This document shows, piece by piece, positions 1-7,697 of a DNA stretch of 21,463 nucleotides. Every line of letters begins with the position of its first letter. Position 1 is the stretch's first letter. The position numbers and the translations under genes were made by a program. The notes beneath the pieces were generated by a model. That model was not told the DNA's origin. It did no database searches and worked only from the letters and a program-made list of their open reading frames with translations. Source of the stretch: Sulfurospirillum sp. (GTDB lineage: Bacteria > Campylobacterota > Campylobacteria > Campylobacterales > QNZT01); the NCBI GenBank assembly GCA_003978455.1, contig QNZT01000180.1, positions 1-21,463 on the forward strand. Reading direction: 5' to 3'.

Positions 1-640
1 GACCAAAAAGCATCGTCGCGTTGGAGTGTCTGCCTCTTTTGTGCCATTTGCGGTGAATATCGATCCACTGATCCGAAGTCACCTTTCCCTTGCAGATATA
101 GTCGCGCACTTTTTCGTCAAATATCTCCGCACCCCCGCCGGGCATCGAATCCACACCGTGTTCGATCATGCGGTCGATCACTTCGTCGTAACTGAGGTTG
201 TACTCCTCCGCCAGAAAGTTGATCTCCGCCGCGGTGAGCGCTTTGACGTGGATATCTGGAAAGTGCTGTTTGATTTTGGAAAAGACCTCCATATACCACT
301 CCAGACCGGCATCGGGATTGTGGGCGGAGACGATATGCACCTCTTTGATACCCCGCGCTTTCGCCTCTTCGACGATTTTGAGAATCTCTTCATGAGACAT
401 TGTATAGGGGCTGGGATTTTTACGGCTGGCACTAAAAGCGCAAAATTTGCAGATATCTTTACAGACATTGGTAGGGTTGATATGGCGGTTGATGTTGAAA
501 AAACTCTTTTTCCCCCACCGCTTGTTTCGGATCGTATCGGCGAGCCCTCCGAGGGTGAAGAGGTCGAGGTCGTAAAGTCTGACCCCCTCTTCATAACCGA
601 GGCGTTCGCCGTTTTGGACTTTTTCGATAATGCTTTGCAT
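1..640 (-). CDS. mqnE: Aminofutalosine synthase MqnE, 5' part (runs off window)
   Basis: Radical-SAM enzyme of the futalosine menaquinone pathway, joining the chorismate-derived enolpyruvyl benzoate to SAM-derived adenosine to give aminofutalosine. About 213 codons are present; the 3' end lies before position 1. The translation begins MQSIIEKVQNGERLGYEEG. Near residues 60-67 it has the radical-SAM cluster motif CKDICKFC, preceded by NPTNVC-type context, and later the MqnE-like segments HNPDAGLEWY, MPGGGAEIFDEKVR and SNATMLFG. MqnC is the close relative; the PGGGAEIF and SNATMLFG segments favour MqnE. ATG at 640-638 follows an AAGAGAG ribosome site lying in a hairpin loop. The upstream SPOR-protein gene is co-oriented, 61 bp away. 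Confidence 0.88.
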   Translation of the reverse strand, partial: MQSIIEKVQNGERLGYEEGVRLYDLDLFTLGGLADTIRNKRWGKKSFFNINRHINPTNVCKDICKFCAFSASRKNPSPYTMSHEEILKIVEEAKARGIKEVHIVSAHNPDAGLEWYMEVFSKIKQHFPDIHVKALTAAEINFLAEEYNLSYDEVIDRMIEHGVDSMPGGGAEIFDEKVRDYICKGKVTSDQWIDIHRKWHKRGRHSNATMLFG

Positions 641-662
641 AGCGCTCTCTTTTTTAGCGCTA
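640..662 (-). promoter_or_regulatory. Hairpin around the mqnE ribosome-binding site
   Basis: On the minus strand TAGCGCT and AGCGCTA form a perfect 7-bp stem around a 9-nt loop AAAAAAGAG that carries much of the Shine-Dalgarno sequence. The last stem base is the A of the mqnE ATG. It may tune translation initiation; a regulatory role is inference. Confidence 0.45.
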
Positions 663-701
663 TTGTAACCAAAAGCTATTTTAGTTTTGCGTAAAAGCGG
701 G

Positions 702-1736
702 TTATCGCATCCTCTTGATATAGGCATCATGCTGTACAGCTTTCAATCTTTTCAACGCTCTTTGCGCTCTGTACTGATTCGGATAGACACCACAGAGTAC
801 ATAAGTCAATCTTTTACGTCGGTTGTCTTTCAGGATATAAGGGATTCCTTTTCGATCAAGTCTCCTCAAGAGAGTATGCATACCTCTTTTGGTTTTGAAA
901 GCACCGAGTACGACATAGTATCCGTTATGGTATCCGTTGTTTTGTCTATTTTTAGGTCTGAAGTGTACTACTCTCTTCGGATTTACATACTTGTGTCTAT
1001 AGACCGGACGTTTTTGCACGGGGGCAGGATTTTCCCATTTTTTCTGTGTAAATGCTGTTTTTCGGAAAGGTGCTTTTTTGTGCGAGAGCGTCGGTTTTTT
1101 CCATCCGGAGATAGCATTGACCGCACCTGTATGTATTGTAGTTCTCTCTTTCGGTTTCTCTCTCAGTCTGTCTGTTATGTAGGTTTTGTCACAGGTTGTA
1201 GCATTGAAGTGGTACATAAAACCTGCAATAGCGCTGTAATCGACATCCGTGGTATCTGTTTTCCAGAGTGCGTTTCCTTCAAGAAAGATACTCATCTCCG
1301 GTATGAAGTTGTACCGAAATCCAAGTCCGCCTGTCAAATATGCCTGAGAGATATCATACTTGTGACCATTGACCACCACATCTTTGCTCAATATCTCATA
1401 ACCGGCACCAAATGTGATATAGGGCACTACATGAAACTGCTCTTCACCATCTACTTCAATCAAACCATAAAGACGCTGTACATCGGTTGTGGCTGATGTA
1501 TCTTTAAGATCGATACTATCCAGTCTATCATATCCGAGTACCAGACCGTAAAACGGTGTCAGCATCACCGTACCGCGTATACCATACAGTGCATTGTCAC
1601 GCATTTTAGAGTTGTTGTCCGCAAAATTTTGTCCAAAATGCATACCCATATGGTAAGTAAAAGGAGCCTCTTGCTCTGCCTGAAGTTGTGTCAATCCCAG
1701 TACACATAGGATTAAAAACGATAGTTTTTTCATCAT
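702..1736 (-). CDS. Secreted outer-membrane beta-barrel protein with basic linker and C-terminal SPOR domain
   Basis: 344 aa. Signal peptide at residues 1-20 (MMKKLSFLIL..., cleavage after LQA). Residues 21-178 are glycine/aromatic alternating segments ending in YHF, like a small OmpA/OmpW-type beta barrel. Residues 183-268 form a strongly basic, Lys/Arg-rich, low-complexity linker. Residues 271-344 are a SPOR-like domain (GYYVVLGAF, then YVLCGVYPNQYRAQRAL). SPOR domains bind denuded peptidoglycan, so the protein probably ties the outer membrane to the cell wall. It is a paralogue of the next gene upstream, with the same length and layout. ATG 1736 is used; ATG 1733 is equally possible after GAGGA. 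A terminator and a sigma28-like promoter lie immediately upstream, so it is probably expressed separately from its paralogue. The exact family is not recognised. Confidence 0.8.
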   Translation of the reverse strand: MMKKLSFLILCVLGLTQLQAEQEAPFTYHMGMHFGQNFADNNSKMRDNALYGIRGTVMLTPFYGLVLGYDRLDSIDLKDTSATTDVQRLYGLIEVDGEEQFHVVPYITFGAGYEILSKDVVVNGHKYDISQAYLTGGLGFRYNFIPEMSIFLEGNALWKTDTTDVDYSAIAGFMYHFNATTCDKTYITDRLREKPKERTTIHTGAVNAISGWKKPTLSHKKAPFRKTAFTQKKWENPAPVQKRPVYRHKYVNPKRVVHFRPKNRQNNGYHNGYYVVLGAFKTKRGMHTLLRRLDRKGIPYILKDNRRKRLTYVLCGVYPNQYRAQRALKRLKAVQHDAYIKRMR

Positions 1737-1770
1737 AAATTCCTCAATACAAAATTAAATTCTATTGCAT

Positions 1771-1797
1771 ATATCGGAATCTTTGAAAATATCTTTA
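1771..1797 (-). promoter_or_regulatory. Sigma28 (FliA)-type promoter for the SPOR protein gene
   Basis: The minus strand reads TAAA (1797-1794), 15 nt, then TCCGATAT (1778-1771), followed by ATG. The FliA consensus is TAAA-N15-GCCGATAA, with CGATWT typical of Campylobacter. The boxes closely match those of the promoter before flgN (same TTAAAGAT start and CCGATATATG end), lying 35 bp upstream of the 1736 start. Confidence 0.65.
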
Positions 1798-1814
1798 ATA
1801 AAAAAGGAGAAAAA

Positions 1815-1842
1815 TTCGGCAAAGTCTGCTGACTTTACCGAA
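1815..1842 (-). terminator. Rho-independent terminator after the upstream SPOR gene
   Basis: On the minus strand TTCGGTAAAGTC pairs with GACTTTGCCGAA (12 bp, one G-U) around loop AGCA, followed by TTTTTC. It lies 22 bp after the stop at 1865 and separates the two SPOR paralogues. Confidence 0.8.
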
Positions 1843-1864
1843 AAATAAGCGTAGAAGGGGTCTG

Positions 1865-2899
1865 TTACGGGAATCTTTTGACAAACGCATTGCGTGAGAG
1901 GCGTCTCAGATAACGCAATGCCACTGCCGCTGCTCTGCGTGTCTGATAGGGACCAACAAGAACCAGTGTCGCTTCTTTACCGAAACGATTTACATGATGT
2001 AAAACATAATGGTAGTTTTTACGCTCCAGTCTTGAGGTCAGCATCTCCCCGTTTCCTTTGAAAAGTGCCGCCATCTGAACATAGTAACCTTCCGGGATAG
2101 TTCCGGTATCTGATGCAGAGTCAGTCACGACGGGTCCTTCCATTTCGATATCACCGCCATCTACATCGACAACACATCTGGTCTTCTCATCTACAATCTC
2201 TTCCATAACAGGTTCGGATACAGGCTCTGAAACCACTTGAGGCTCCTGCTGGAACTGCTGTACCGGCTGAGTGATCTGCACAACATTTGAAACCGCAGGT
2301 TTCTTCGTTTTACACATTTTGGCAAACTGATCCAGAGACATCGCTTCGGGTGTATTGCAGTTTGGTCTCGGCTGCCCGACATCTCCCAGTTTTACACCCA
2401 GACCGACAGTACCGATGATATCGTCATCATGATTTTCTACTTTGTGTATTCCTTTGACTTCTGTAACAAGACTGACCCTGTCTGTCATACCGAACTTCAC
2501 ACCTGCACCCGCATTGTAGAACATCTGCGAATCGTCATCGGTAGTCTGTACTGTCGCGCCGTGTGTCCTCTCATATCCCGCTCCGGCAAGAAGATATGGA
2601 CGAACTTTTTGTGTACCGCTCTCTAAGATGACATTTACAGCACCTCTTTCGATATCGGTATCACCCCCGCCGATGGTAGGGTTCTTTGAAGATGTCTCTC
2701 CAACAAGCTGAATACCGACATTCGGCGTGACGTAGGCAGTACCTCTGATACCCAAAAGAACTTTGCTATCATCCAGCGTTGTATCATCGTTTGCGATCTT
2801 CTTTCCCACGGTCGGCATAATCTCAAACTGTGCTCCGTACAGCGTACTCAGTGCGGCAACGGTCAGTACGGAAACCAGCCCTTTTTGCAATATATTCAT
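1865..2899 (-). CDS. Secreted outer-membrane beta-barrel protein with acidic linker and C-terminal SPOR domain
   Basis: 344 aa from ATG 2899. This start has AGGAG 8 nt upstream; a GTG at 2908 overlaps that Shine-Dalgarno and is rejected. Signal peptide is residues 1-22 (cleavage after LYG or YGA). Residues 24-172 look like an 8-stranded OMP barrel (GIRGTAYVTPNVGI, AGAGYE, GAGVKFG, GTVGLGVKLG). Residues 175-268 are a Pro/Gln/Glu/Asp-rich acidic linker with Cys 181, 196 and 242. Residues 270-344 are a SPOR-like domain (EGYYVQMAALF, LVLVGPYQTRRAAAVAL). Probably anchors the envelope to peptidoglycan. The tandem paralogue downstream has the same domain order but a basic linker. Transcription probably starts from a TATAAT box at 2940-2935 and ends at the hairpin 1842-1815. 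Confidence 0.82.
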   Translation of the reverse strand: MNILQKGLVSVLTVAALSTLYGAQFEIMPTVGKKIANDDTTLDDSKVLLGIRGTAYVTPNVGIQLVGETSSKNPTIGGGDTDIERGAVNVILESGTQKVRPYLLAGAGYERTHGATVQTTDDDSQMFYNAGAGVKFGMTDRVSLVTEVKGIHKVENHDDDIIGTVGLGVKLGDVGQPRPNCNTPEAMSLDQFAKMCKTKKPAVSNVVQITQPVQQFQQEPQVVSEPVSEPVMEEIVDEKTRCVVDVDGGDIEMEGPVVTDSASDTGTIPEGYYVQMAALFKGNGEMLTSRLERKNYHYVLHHVNRFGKEATLVLVGPYQTRRAAAVALRYLRRLSRNAFVKRFP

Positions 2900-2934
2900 A
2901 GTTAACACTCCTTGTCAATTTTTAACTTTGGTCG

Positions 2935-2940
2935 ATTATA
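2935..2940 (-). promoter_or_regulatory. Sigma70 -10 box for the acidic-linker SPOR gene
   Basis: Minus-strand TATAAT, 35 nt upstream of the ATG at 2899. No good -35 hexamer at 17 bp, as is common in Campylobacterota. Confidence 0.5.
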
Positions 2941-2975
2941 GACAATAAGTGATAACGAGGCAGTAAAAAAAATTA

Positions 2976-2994
2976 ATCAGTTAACTGATATAAT
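2976..2994 (+). promoter_or_regulatory. Extended -10 promoter of glnD overlapped by a 14-bp palindrome
   Basis: TGATATAAT at 2986-2994 is an extended -10 element (TGnTATAAT), about 30 bp before the glnD start. The perfect palindrome ATCAGTTAACTGAT at 2976-2989 overlaps its TG and first T, which is a plausible operator position. The binding protein is unknown. Confidence 0.5.
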
Positions 2995-3024
2995 TTAAAT
3001 TTAATATACTAAAAAGGCAATATT

Positions 3025-5550
3025 TTGAAAATCCAGATGGATATCGAAACACTCCTCGAAGAGAACTATTCCGAATTTGAAGTGGCGCAGAAGATTAAAG
3101 AAGAGATCAAAAACTATATCGCATCACTGCCCCGCTTCTTCGAGATTGACCAGGGGAAACATTTCCTCGTACGCCATACCAAAAATATCGATACCATTTT
3201 GACCAATGTCTTTCGCTACACACTGCGCAAAAATTTTCACGCCTATATACCATTACTCAACACCATACCGATTGCCATCGTGGCGATGGGCTCTTACGGT
3301 CGTGAAGAGCTCTGTGTCTATTCCGATATCGATCTGCTGATCGTCTATAAAGAGATACCCGCATACAATACCCAGCCTATCATCGAATCTTTTTTGCAGA
3401 TTTTATGGGACAGCGGTCTGAAACTCGGACACCGTGTTCATGAAGTCGACACACTGTTTGATGCTGCACGTACAGACCATACCATCAAAACCGCTTTGCT
3501 CGAATCCCGCTATATATATGGTTCCAAATATCTTTGGTTTCAGACAGAGCACGTTCTCAGGCGCATTCGCAAAGACAAACCGATCGATTATATACGCCAA
3601 AAGATGCAGGAGCGTCAGGAGATGACGGCAAAATACCCCTTCAATATGCAGCCCGATATCAAAAATGCCCCAGGCGGTCTGCGTGATGTGAACCTGCTGT
3701 TCTGGATCGCGAAGGTGCGTTACAATATAGGAAAGATCAAAGATCTCCCCCCTGAAATCATCAGCGATACAGAGTATAAGGAGTTGATGGTCTCTATGAT
3801 CTTTCTCTTCAGGGTACGCTCCGCGCTGCACTTGAGCAGTGGCAAAAAAAATGATCGGCTCATCATGGAACTGATCCCAGATGTCGCCAAGAGACTGGGA
3901 CTCGACCAGACAAAAACTGTACAAAAAACGTTTGAAGCGATGCACCATATCCATACCATCTCCGCTATCATCATCAAACGGCTGACCCATACACTATTTG
4001 TCGATCGGGGCAACATCCCGAAGCTGCGTGCCGGTCGCGTTGCCCCAAACCACTACTTCTGTCAGCAGACCCACTACAGTTCACTCTATGCAAAAAGACG
4101 TCCCCTGATGAGCATTCTGCAACAACTCCTCCCTTTTGCAGATCTCAAAGAGAAGTTCGATATCAGCTTTATCTCGCTGCTCAAATGCGCTTCAACATCC
4201 CAGATAGACAAAAGCCTGCTTCATGAAACGCTCAAAACACTCTTTTACAAAAAGAGACCCGCAGCGATTTTCGAAGCACTCTACAAAGCGCACCATCTGG
4301 GCACTGTCGTCTCCCCTCTGCGAAAAGTCGCATATCTGCCGCAGTTTGACGGATACCATACCCACCCGGTCGATTTGCACTCCATCTACACACTCAAAGC
4401 ACTCGAAGAGATCGGTGACACCTATGTCCAAACAGTTTTTGAGAGACTCTCAGAGGATCAGAAAGCACTGTTACGGCTGACTGCATTTTTACATGACAGC
4501 GGAAAGGGGAGGAGAAAAGATCACTCTCTACTGGGCGCCGCCATGATTCGCAAATATGCCCTGATAGTGGGTTTCGACGAAAAAGCGGCACAACTTGCCG
4601 ATACGCTGATACGCTACCACACCCTGATGAGCAACACGGCACACCGGGAGGATATATACAGTCAGAAAGTGATCTTTGCATTTGTGGCAAAACTCAAAAC
4701 CAGAGAAGTACTCGATATGCTCTATGTGCTCACTTATGCAGATATCGTCTCCGTCTCCAATAGTGCCTGGTCGGCAAACAATGCCAAACTACTCTACACG
4801 CTTTATAGGCACTCTGCAGAAGCACTCACCAACAAAACCGTCCTAAACGAAGCGGCAAAACGTAACAAAATCGAAAAGCAGCTCAAAAAAAATCCCGCAT
4901 TTCTGCTGCTTCCTAATCTGCTGCAAAAGAAAATTCTGGGGATCGAATCCAATCTCTTCTTTTTCAAATTCAAACCCGATGAGATCATCGAAATATCACA
5001 ATGGGCTTACTCTCTCAAAAAGGATTACGACTATAAAATCCACAATCATGAAGCACTCTCCATCGAAATCATACGCCGCACCAGTGTCAACCTGGGGTAT
5101 ATCCTCTCCAGACTCTCCAGCCTCAGTGTCGTCAATATGGACATCTTCAACCTCTTCAACGGTATCAAATACTTCAGAATCGATTTCGACGAAGCGATTC
5201 CCGAAGAGGAGCTCTTTTATGTCAAAGAGATTCTCGATGAGATGCTGATCTGGGACAAAAAACCAAAACTGAAGCCTGTTGCACTCAAAGCATCGGAAAT
5301 TGAAATTAATTGTAATCACTCAAAAAGTTATGCTAAAATGAAAATCGTTACGGATGACAGAAAAGGTCTCATGGCTAATATTATGACCCTATTTGACGAT
5401 ATAGGCATAGACATTGCCAGTGCAAAAATTCAAACTATTAAAAAGAGAGCGAGAAATCTCTTTTTAATAGAGAAAAACGGTAATTTTTGCAGCAATAAAG
5501 CGCTTGTCACAGAAAGATTAACAACCAGAAACAAAACAGATAAAGGATAG
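3025..5550 (+). CDS. glnD: Bifunctional PII uridylyltransferase / uridylyl-removing enzyme GlnD
   Basis: 841 aa. GlnD senses glutamine and uridylylates or deuridylylates PII, setting nitrogen assimilation. The N-terminal nucleotidyltransferase motif is GSYGREELCVYSDID at residues 89-103, with D101 and D103 as expected metal ligands. PDIKNAPGGLRDVN at 210-223 is the GlnD signature. An HD phosphohydrolase domain covers about 440-560 (H445, H447, H490-D491). Two C-terminal ACT regions are expected: one looks degenerate (about 680-730) and one is clear (about 768-830, YAKMKIVTDDRKGLMANI). The length is near the family norm of 850-900. TTG 3025 is preferred because AAAAAGG lies 7-8 nt upstream; ATG 3037 is too far from it. 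glmS follows after 5 bp, so the two genes are probably one transcript. Confidence 0.95.
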   Translation: MKIQMDIETLLEENYSEFEVAQKIKEEIKNYIASLPRFFEIDQGKHFLVRHTKNIDTILTNVFRYTLRKNFHAYIPLLNTIPIAIVAMGSYGREELCVYSDIDLLIVYKEIPAYNTQPIIESFLQILWDSGLKLGHRVHEVDTLFDAARTDHTIKTALLESRYIYGSKYLWFQTEHVLRRIRKDKPIDYIRQKMQERQEMTAKYPFNMQPDIKNAPGGLRDVNLLFWIAKVRYNIGKIKDLPPEIISDTEYKELMVSMIFLFRVRSALHLSSGKKNDRLIMELIPDVAKRLGLDQTKTVQKTFEAMHHIHTISAIIIKRLTHTLFVDRGNIPKLRAGRVAPNHYFCQQTHYSSLYAKRRPLMSILQQLLPFADLKEKFDISFISLLKCASTSQIDKSLLHETLKTLFYKKRPAAIFEALYKAHHLGTVVSPLRKVAYLPQFDGYHTHPVDLHSIYTLKALEEIGDTYVQTVFERLSEDQKALLRLTAFLHDSGKGRRKDHSLLGAAMIRKYALIVGFDEKAAQLADTLIRYHTLMSNTAHREDIYSQKVIFAFVAKLKTREVLDMLYVLTYADIVSVSNSAWSANNAKLLYTLYRHSAEALTNKTVLNEAAKRNKIEKQLKKNPAFLLLPNLLQKKILGIESNLFFFKFKPDEIIEISQWAYSLKKDYDYKIHNHEALSIEIIRRTSVNLGYILSRLSSLSVVNMDIFNLFNGIKYFRIDFDEAIPEEELFYVKEILDEMLIWDKKPKLKPVALKASEIEINCNHSKSYAKMKIVTDDRKGLMANIMTLFDDIGIDIASAKIQTIKKRARNLFLIEKNGNFCSNKALVTERLTTRNKTDKG

Positions 5551-5555
5551 AACAT

Positions 5556-7370
5556 ATGTGTGGAATAGTCGGTTATATCGGTGAAGAAAACATCAAAGAG
5601 GTTCTTGTCGACGGACTCAGAGAACTGGAATACAGAGGCTACGACTCTGCCGGAATCGCGGTACTCCAGGAGAATGATATACAGTCGTTCAAAGCGGTCG
5701 GAAAACTCAAAAATCTCGAAGAGAAGACCAAGGGGTTCAACCCGCACGCATTCGGAATGGGTATCGGTCACACCCGCTGGGCGACACACGGCAAACCGAC
5801 CGAAATCAACGCCCATCCGCACCTCGGAGAGTTCAGCTATGTGGTGCACAACGGCATCATCGAAAACTATCAGGTACTGAAAAAGGAGCTGCAGGCGGAG
5901 GGTATCCACTTCCTCAGCCAAACCGATACGGAAGTGATCGTACACCTTTTTGAGAAAAACTACAAAGCGCTGGGCGATCCGTTCAAAGCGTTTGAAGCGA
6001 CACTTGAGAGACTCGACGGCGCCTTCGCGGTACTGCTGATGACCAAAGTCGATCCCGATCGTATCTACTTCGCCAAACACGGCTCTCCGATGATCGTCGG
6101 AAACAACGCCAAAGGGGAGATCTTCTTCGGATCCAGCGACGCGGCACTGATAGGCAAAGCATCAGAGGTGATCTATCTCGATGACGGTGACTACGGCTAC
6201 ACCTCCGTTGAGGAGGGAATTGTCCTCTTTCATGAAGGCGCACCCAAAGCACTCAATAAAAAACCGCTCATCGGAGACAAAATCTCCGCACAAAAGGGAG
6301 GTTTCCGTTTCTTTATGGAGAAAGAGATCTATGAGCAAAGCGACGTCATCGTCGATACGATCATGGGGCGCGCACTCGACAGAGAGATTCAGTTCGAAGA
6401 GCTCGATCCCCACTTCTTCGACGGCATCGACCTCATCCAGATCTGCGCCTGCGGTACCAGCTACAACTCCGGTCTGGCGTGCTCCTACCTCTTTGAGAGA
6501 CAGGCAAAGATCAGAACACAGGTAGAGATCGCCAGCGAATTTCGTTACAAAGAGCCGCTACTCGATCCAAAAACACTCTTTGTCGTCATCAGCCAGAGCG
6601 GTGAAACCGCCGATACACTAGAAGCGCTGAAGATGGCAAAAGCCGCCGGACTCAAAACACTGGCGATCTGCAACGTGGACAACTCTTCGATCGTAAGGGA
6701 GTCCGACTACACCCTGCTGACGCGCGCCGGTATCGAAAAGGGTGTCGCCTCCACCAAAGCATTTGCTACACAGGTGATGGTCATGTGGATGCTCTCCCTC
6801 TACATCGCACAGCACAAAAAGACGATGGGTGAAGAGGAGATCGCCAGGGAGATCGAAGCGATACGACGTATCCCAGCGGCGGTCAAAGTAGAACCGAGAC
6901 TTCATGAAAAGATGAAACGACTCTCCAAACGCTACCTGCACGGACACGGTTTCTTCTTTATCGGACGCGACCTCTTCTACCCGCTGGCACTCGAAGGAGC
7001 ACTCAAACTCAAAGAGATCTCTTACCTGCATGCAGAGGGGTATCCCGCAGGAGAGATGAAACACGGACCTATCGCACTGGCGGATGCGGAACTCTTTACA
7101 GTGGCACTGATGCCGCGCAATGTACACTACGACAAAGTAAAGAGCAATGTCGAGGAACTGAGTGCAAGAGATGCGACGATTCTGGCGATTTCTCCGGAGC
7201 GTTTTGAGCTGTGTGACGACTATGTACACACATACCACAGCGACCATCCGATGAGCGAATTTTTTGAGATGATGGTCATCACCCAGCTGCTGGCACTCGA
7301 AGTCTCCGTCCGACTCGGTAACGATGTAGATATGCCGAGAAACCTGGCGAAGAGTGTTACGGTAGAGTAA
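5556..7370 (+). CDS. glmS: Glutamine-fructose-6-phosphate aminotransferase (isomerizing) GlmS
   Basis: 604 aa, the usual length. It makes glucosamine-6-phosphate from fructose-6-phosphate and glutamine, the first step to UDP-GlcNAc for peptidoglycan and LPS. The glutaminase half has the N-terminal nucleophile Cys2 (MCGIVGYIG), YRGYDSAG, HTRWATHG and the oxyanion region VVHNGIIENY. The second half has two SIS domains (ICACGTSYNSG, ISQSGETADT, the hinge GYPAGEMKHGPIAL) and ends in the typical LAKSVTVE tail. ATG 5556 follows AAAGGA. It lies 5 bp after glnD; both products deal with glutamine, so co-transcription would link nitrogen status and cell-wall precursor supply (inference). Confidence 0.97.
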   Translation: MCGIVGYIGEENIKEVLVDGLRELEYRGYDSAGIAVLQENDIQSFKAVGKLKNLEEKTKGFNPHAFGMGIGHTRWATHGKPTEINAHPHLGEFSYVVHNGIIENYQVLKKELQAEGIHFLSQTDTEVIVHLFEKNYKALGDPFKAFEATLERLDGAFAVLLMTKVDPDRIYFAKHGSPMIVGNNAKGEIFFGSSDAALIGKASEVIYLDDGDYGYTSVEEGIVLFHEGAPKALNKKPLIGDKISAQKGGFRFFMEKEIYEQSDVIVDTIMGRALDREIQFEELDPHFFDGIDLIQICACGTSYNSGLACSYLFERQAKIRTQVEIASEFRYKEPLLDPKTLFVVISQSGETADTLEALKMAKAAGLKTLAICNVDNSSIVRESDYTLLTRAGIEKGVASTKAFATQVMVMWMLSLYIAQHKKTMGEEEIAREIEAIRRIPAAVKVEPRLHEKMKRLSKRYLHGHGFFFIGRDLFYPLALEGALKLKEISYLHAEGYPAGEMKHGPIALADAELFTVALMPRNVHYDKVKSNVEELSARDATILAISPERFELCDDYVHTYHSDHPMSEFFEMMVITQLLALEVSVRLGNDVDMPRNLAKSVTVE

Positions 7371-7387
7371 CGCTAACACACAATAAA

Positions 7388-7410
7388 GAGCGATGCCTCT
7401 GGCATCACTC
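7388..7410 (+). terminator. Possible terminator hairpin after glmS
   Basis: GAGcGATGCC and GGCATCaCTC pair around TCT (9 bp, one C-A mismatch), 18 bp after the glmS stop. The tail (ATTTACAG) has only three T residues, so termination may be weak. It lies just outside the insertion sequence. Confidence 0.45.
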
Positions 7411-7417
7411 ATTTACA

Positions 7418-7427
7418 GGGCGAGGCT
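7418..7427 (+). other. Left half of the hairpin target site split by the insertion sequence
   Basis: GGGCGAGG followed by core CT. Joined to GAAGCACTCGCC (8687-8698) it forms a hairpin: GGCGAG pairs with CTCGCC, an inner GC/GC pair closes a TGAA loop, and one A bulges. This is the reconstructed empty site. Confidence 0.7.
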
Positions 7428-7441
7428 TGTATCATGAATTA

Positions 7442-7656
7442 TCAGAAAAAAGGTATCCTTTTTCTGAGAGAATTCACAGGGGGTAGATCGAGCGAGGCTG
7501 ATGCATTGGGATTGTCCAAGACCAGAAAATATCAGCAGTATGTTTTGGAAAACCAATAGCATGAACTTTAGATGGATCACCCCTTCTAATCTGAACGGAA
7601 TCAAAGGCGAACAGAGTGCTGTTTAGCCTGTATACAAGCGAAGTTCAACGGGGTGA
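7442..7656 (+). ncRNA. IS110 bridge RNA (target- and donor-binding loops)
   Basis: A 5' stem-loop covers 7442-7467 (TCAGAAAA-type stem, outer GAATT/AATTC extension 7436-7475). The target-binding loop is closed by GGGGT-a-GATC (7480-7489) with GATCACCCC (7575-7583). Inside it are left guide GCGAGGCT (7492-7499), an inner stem ATGCATTGG (7501-7509) with CCAATaGCAT (7553-7562), and right guide CTTTAG (7566-7571). The donor-binding loop is closed by TGAAC (7592-7596) with GTTCA (7643-7647). It contains left donor guide ACGGAATC (7595-7602), a 9-bp hairpin (7606-7628) and right donor guide ATACAAG (7632-7638). The guides match the element's ends and flanks. The 5' end is inferred from a TATCAT -10-like box at 7430-7435; the 3' end is uncertain. 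Folding was done by eye. Confidence 0.82.
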
Positions 7657-7697
7657 CCCTTTTGTGAATCCTTTCAAATCCAATACAAGGTCTTCAC

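Noticed and set aside
26..694. 222-aa plus-strand ORF
   Set aside because: Antisense to mqnE, whose motifs are clear; the plus-strand product has no recognisable features and no Shine-Dalgarno.
687..1496. 269-aa plus-strand ORF
   Set aside because: Shadow of the SPOR-domain gene on the minus strand; composition rich in Ser, Phe and Ile as expected from antisense reading.
2899..2908. GTG 2908 as start of the acidic-linker SPOR gene
   Set aside because: The GTG overlaps the AGGAG ribosome site; ATG 2899 has correct spacing.
7371..7697. Protein-coding gene in the gap after glmS
   Set aside because: The only frame of note (7413-7604, minus) lies over the bridge-RNA structure and lacks a start signal; the stretch is explained as the non-coding end of the insertion sequence.
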